From Vicinamibacteria bacterium (lineage in GTDB: Bacteria > Acidobacteriota > Vicinamibacteria > Vicinamibacterales > 2-12-FULL-66-21): a stretch of DNA of 15,787 nt. The stretch spans positions 1 to 15,787 of the forward strand of contig JAICSD010000045.1 of the NCBI GenBank assembly GCA_025937075.1, written 5' to 3'. Below the pieces are notes generated by a model. The model was not told where the DNA came from and did no database searches. It saw only the letters and a list, made by a program, of their open reading frames with translations. Below, one piece after another: positions 14,081 to 15,787 of the stretch (position 1 is its first letter; every line of letters begins with the position of its first letter). The translations under genes were made by a program, and so were the position numbers.

Positions 14081-14450
14081 TGTCCTGGCGATCGGCTTCG
14101 CGCTCGCCGCGCTGACGGGATGCGCGGCACCGCGGCAGGACGTCCGCACCGCCGCCATCACGCTCACCGGCGGCGACCCGGATCGAGGTAAGACCGCAAT
14201 CATCAAGTACGGCTGCCCAGGCTGCCACAACATCCCCGGTGTGCCGGGCGCAACCGCCACCGTCGGACCGCCGCTCGACAACATCGCCGTCCGCTCGGTG
14301 CTCGGAGGGCATCTCACGAACACGCCAAACAACATGGAGCGCTGGATTCAGAAGCCGCAGGAAGTCGATCCGAACAACATGATGCCGAACATGAGCGTGA
14401 CGGATCAGGACGCGAAGGATATTGCTGCCTATCTCTATACGCTGCGCTAA
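14070..14450 (+). CDS. Small lipoprotein c-type cytochrome
   Basis: A 126-residue cytochrome c with a signal peptide ending in the lipobox LTGC (Cys18). Heme binds at CPGCH (Cys49, Cys52, His53). A Met in the NNMMPNMSV stretch (about 102-110) is the likely sixth ligand, and the domain closes with the usual C-terminal helix DIAAYLYTLR. It overlaps ctaG by 11 bases and is the ninth and last gene of the operon. It may be a second electron shuttle to the oxidase, or link the oxidase to another donor; nothing in the sequence decides this. A 98-bp inverted-repeat element starts two bases after its TAA. Confidence 0.87.
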   Translation: MRGDVLAIGFALAALTGCAAPRQDVRTAAITLTGGDPDRGKTAIIKYGCPGCHNIPGVPGATATVGPPLDNIAVRSVLGGHLTNTPNNMERWIQKPQEVDPNNMMPNMSVTDQDAKDIAAYLYTLR

Positions 14451-14452
14451 GT

Positions 14453-14550
14453 GGGTTCCAGGGTTCCGGGGTTCCGCGGTTCAGTTCCGGGGTTCCGGGA
14501 ACGCGGAACCAGAACTCGGGAACTCGTGGAACCTGGGAACCCTGGAACCC
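14453..14550. repeat. 98-bp nested inverted repeat of GGTTCC/GGAACC units, possible bidirectional terminator
   Basis: The left half (14453-14497) holds GGTTCC or close variants at a spacing of 7-8 bases; the right half (14498-14550) holds the reverse complement GGAACC at similar spacing. The outer arms, GGGTTCCAGGGTTCC at 14453-14467 and its exact reverse complement at 14536-14550, match over 15 of 15 bases, and an inner GTTCCGCG/CGCGGAAC pair (14471-14478, 14502-14509) nests inside. It lies between converging genes and contains the last 22 codons and stop of the receiver gene. No T-tract follows, so a terminator role is inference from position and folding. Confidence 0.8.
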
Positions 14551-14957
14551 GCGCGCCCCACCAGCAAAGCGCGAATGGCGCGCGCGACCTGCGACGGCAG
14601 GCACGGCCGCGAGAGGCAGGCGTCGGCGCCCGCGGCCCGCGCGCGGAGCGCTTCCTCATCCGGCCTTCCGCTGAGCGCGATGATCGGAATCTCCGCCGTG
14701 CGCGGCTGCGCCTTCAGCTGGCGAATCGTCTCGAACGCGTCGACGCCCGGCAGGCCCATGTCCAGCACGATGATGTCCGGCCCGCTGACCTGCGCTTCCA
14801 TCGGGATCTCGCGCTCATCCGCCGCCACGACGACGTGCAGTCCGCAGAACTCCAGGTATTCGCGGTACAGCGCGCGGGCGTCGCGCTCGTGATCGATGAT
14901 GAGCACGACCGCGGACCCGACGGGCACGAACGGAGGCGGATCGGGGACGAAGCGCAC
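14481..14957 (-). CDS. Stand-alone response-regulator receiver domain with repeat-derived tail
   Basis: A 158-residue single receiver domain with no output domain. The core runs from VVLIIDHERDAR (17-28) with acidic residues Asp22 and Glu24, to the phosphoacceptor Asp66 in IIVLDMGLPG, to Ser96 in IIALSG. The conserved Lys of the receiver site is Arg117 in CLSRPC, so phosphorylation chemistry may be altered. Residues 137-158 come from the inverted repeat and read as a low-complexity Ser/Arg/Pro/Phe tail, unlikely to be part of the fold. The start is uncertain: GTG 14957 gives the listed length, and nearby GTGs would shorten it, with no good ribosome binding site for any. No kinase is next to it, so its partner is unknown. 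Confidence 0.75.
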   Translation of the reverse strand: MRFVPDPPPFVPVGSAVVLIIDHERDARALYREYLEFCGLHVVVAADEREIPMEAQVSGPDIIVLDMGLPGVDAFETIRQLKAQPRTAEIPIIALSGRPDEEALRARAAGADACLSRPCLPSQVARAIRALLVGRAGSRVPRFHEFPSSGSAFPEPRN

Positions 14958-15073
14958 ACGCGCGGAGATGCCGCCCGCGTGCCAACCGCTGACGTGCCAT
15001 GTTCAGCCGGATTCGCGAGAAACGCGCGCGCGGCGCTCACCGCAGAATTGTGCCAGGAATTGCAATTATGGCC

Positions 15074-15100
15074 GCGGACCAACGCGGACTAACGCGGATC
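15074..15100. repeat. 10-bp tandem repeat, 2.7 units
   Basis: GCGGACCAAC, GCGGACTAAC and GCGGATC follow one another with a period of 10. The array ends one base before the stop of the serine hydrolase gene (read on the minus strand, it begins just after TAG). The rest of the 144-base gap up to the receiver gene holds a small AT-rich patch (15046-15069) with the palindrome AATTGCAATT and no recognisable gene. Confidence 0.6.
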
Positions 15101-15101
15101 T

Positions 15102-15787
15102 CTAGTACTTGCTTGGCGGGCGCGCGTCCGATTTGCTCTCGCTGCCCAGGCCGTGCGGTGCCCACCCGCTCACGATGGTCTTCGCCATGTGCGCGATGAG
15201 CAGCTCGCCCTCGTTCTCCGGCGTCCAGCTCTGATCCTCGTTGTCGAAGGTGAACGCGGAGATCACGATTGGCCCATCCTTCGTATAGACGATCCCCACG
15301 TCGTTGCGGACGCGATTGAGGCTGCCGGTCTTGTTCGCAATGTGGCTCGCGACTTCAGTCGTGTCCGCATCCTCGAGGAAGTGCGGAATGCAGTTGCGCC
15401 AGAACTGGTGCTCGAGCATGTCGATCATGCGTGCGCACAGGGTCTTGTCGCGGAGGTCGCAGCGATCGATCGACTCGAGAATCCCGGCCATCTCGCGCGC
15501 GGTCGTGCGGCCGATGCCGAATGGCTTCAGCTCCGGACTCTGATCCCCCTGCTCCGAATGTCCGATCGGGCGGATGCTCGTCGTCAGCCGGAAGCCCAGC
15601 GAACGAAGCCGCGCGTTGACCCGTTCGCGGCCGACGTGCGCCAGCACGAGATTGGTCGCCGTATTGTCACTCTGCGTGATCATCAGAACGAGCGCTGTCT
15701 CGAAGTCGATCTTCGCGGGTGTGCGGTACAAGAACAGGACACCCGATCCCGAGACCTGGTCCTCCTTGCGCAGCGTCAGCTCGTCGC
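15102..15787 (-). CDS. Class A beta-lactamase-like serine hydrolase, C-terminal part (runs off right edge)
   Basis: The reading frame is open to the right edge, so at least 227 residues are present and the N-terminus, including the SxxK catalytic serine, is missing. Visible motifs are SGSGVLFLY, then MITQSDNTATNLVL with the SDN triad (bases 15663-15671), and NKTGSL with KTG (15324-15332). These fit the beta-lactamase enzyme family, which covers true penicillin-hydrolysing enzymes and other periplasmic serine hydrolases. In the omega-loop region the sequence is QSPELKPFG; if PEL aligns with Pro167-Glu168-Leu169 of TEM, the deacylating Glu166 is Ser. Antibiotic hydrolysis is therefore not assured. 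The protein ends in a polar tail, SESKSDARPPSKY. Confidence 0.85.
   Translation of the reverse strand, partial: DELTLRKEDQVSGSGVLFLYRTPAKIDFETALVLMITQSDNTATNLVLAHVGRERVNARLRSLGFRLTTSIRPIGHSEQGDQSPELKPFGIGRTTAREMAGILESIDRCDLRDKTLCARMIDMLEHQFWRNCIPHFLEDADTTEVASHIANKTGSLNRVRNDVGIVYTKDGPIVISAFTFDNEDQSWTPENEGELLIAHMAKTIVSGWAPHGLGSESKSDARPPSKY

Noticed and set aside
15040..15055. Sigma-54-like promoter on the minus strand upstream of the receiver gene (TGGCAC ... TGC)
   Set aside because: The GG-to-GC spacing is 9 bases where sigma-54 needs 10, and no activator gene is nearby.

Overview
The window is a GC-rich, gene-dense bacterial chromosome segment with no RNA genes, transposases or CRISPR. Gene content (an alcohol-to-oxygen respiratory operon, a sugar-epimerase/radical-SAM/glycosyltransferase cluster), many lipoproteins and short-period intergenic repeats suggest a Gram-negative environmental bacterium. 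My best guess is Acidobacteriota (Vicinamibacteria-like), but this is inference without any search.

Layout. (1) Bases 1-4756, minus strand: a tightly coupled glycan or secondary-metabolite operon, read right to left: a dTDP-L-rhamnose 4-epimerase-like SDR, a CDP-paratose/tyvelose 2-epimerase-like SDR, a B12-binding radical SAM protein, a GT4 glycosyltransferase, and the first 31 codons of a CgeB-like glycosyltransferase that runs off the left edge. (2) Bases 4757-4917: a divergent intergenic region with a perfect 10-bp inverted repeat that may be an operator. (3) Bases 4894-5895, plus strand: an ArsR-type regulator and a histidine phosphatase. (4) Bases 5896-5986: an array of about thirteen 7-bp G-rich units, which forms the leader of the next operon. 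(5) Bases 6004-14450, plus strand: nine genes whose eight junctions all overlap. They encode a PQQ alcohol dehydrogenase with lanthanide-type active-site residues, its XoxJ-like partner, a cytochrome c, caa3-type oxidase subunits II, I and III, a small membrane protein, CtaG, and a second cytochrome c. (6) Bases 14453-14550: a 98-bp nested inverted repeat. (7) Minus strand: a stand-alone receiver domain whose C-terminus is translated from that repeat, then a class A beta-lactamase-like serine hydrolase cut by the right edge.

The central operon reads as one self-contained electron path. A periplasmic alcohol is oxidised by the PQQ enzyme, electrons pass to lipoprotein cytochrome c, then to the cytochrome c domain and CuA of subunit II, then to heme a/a3-CuB and O2. 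The most unusual point is that subunit I keeps all metal ligands, the Glu of GHPEVY and the active-site Tyr, yet by hand alignment lacks the canonical D-channel Asp and three Asn, and has Gln in place of the K-channel Lys. A second theme is that three unrelated short-period repeats (7, about 8 and 10 bp) each begin within about two bases of a stop codon.
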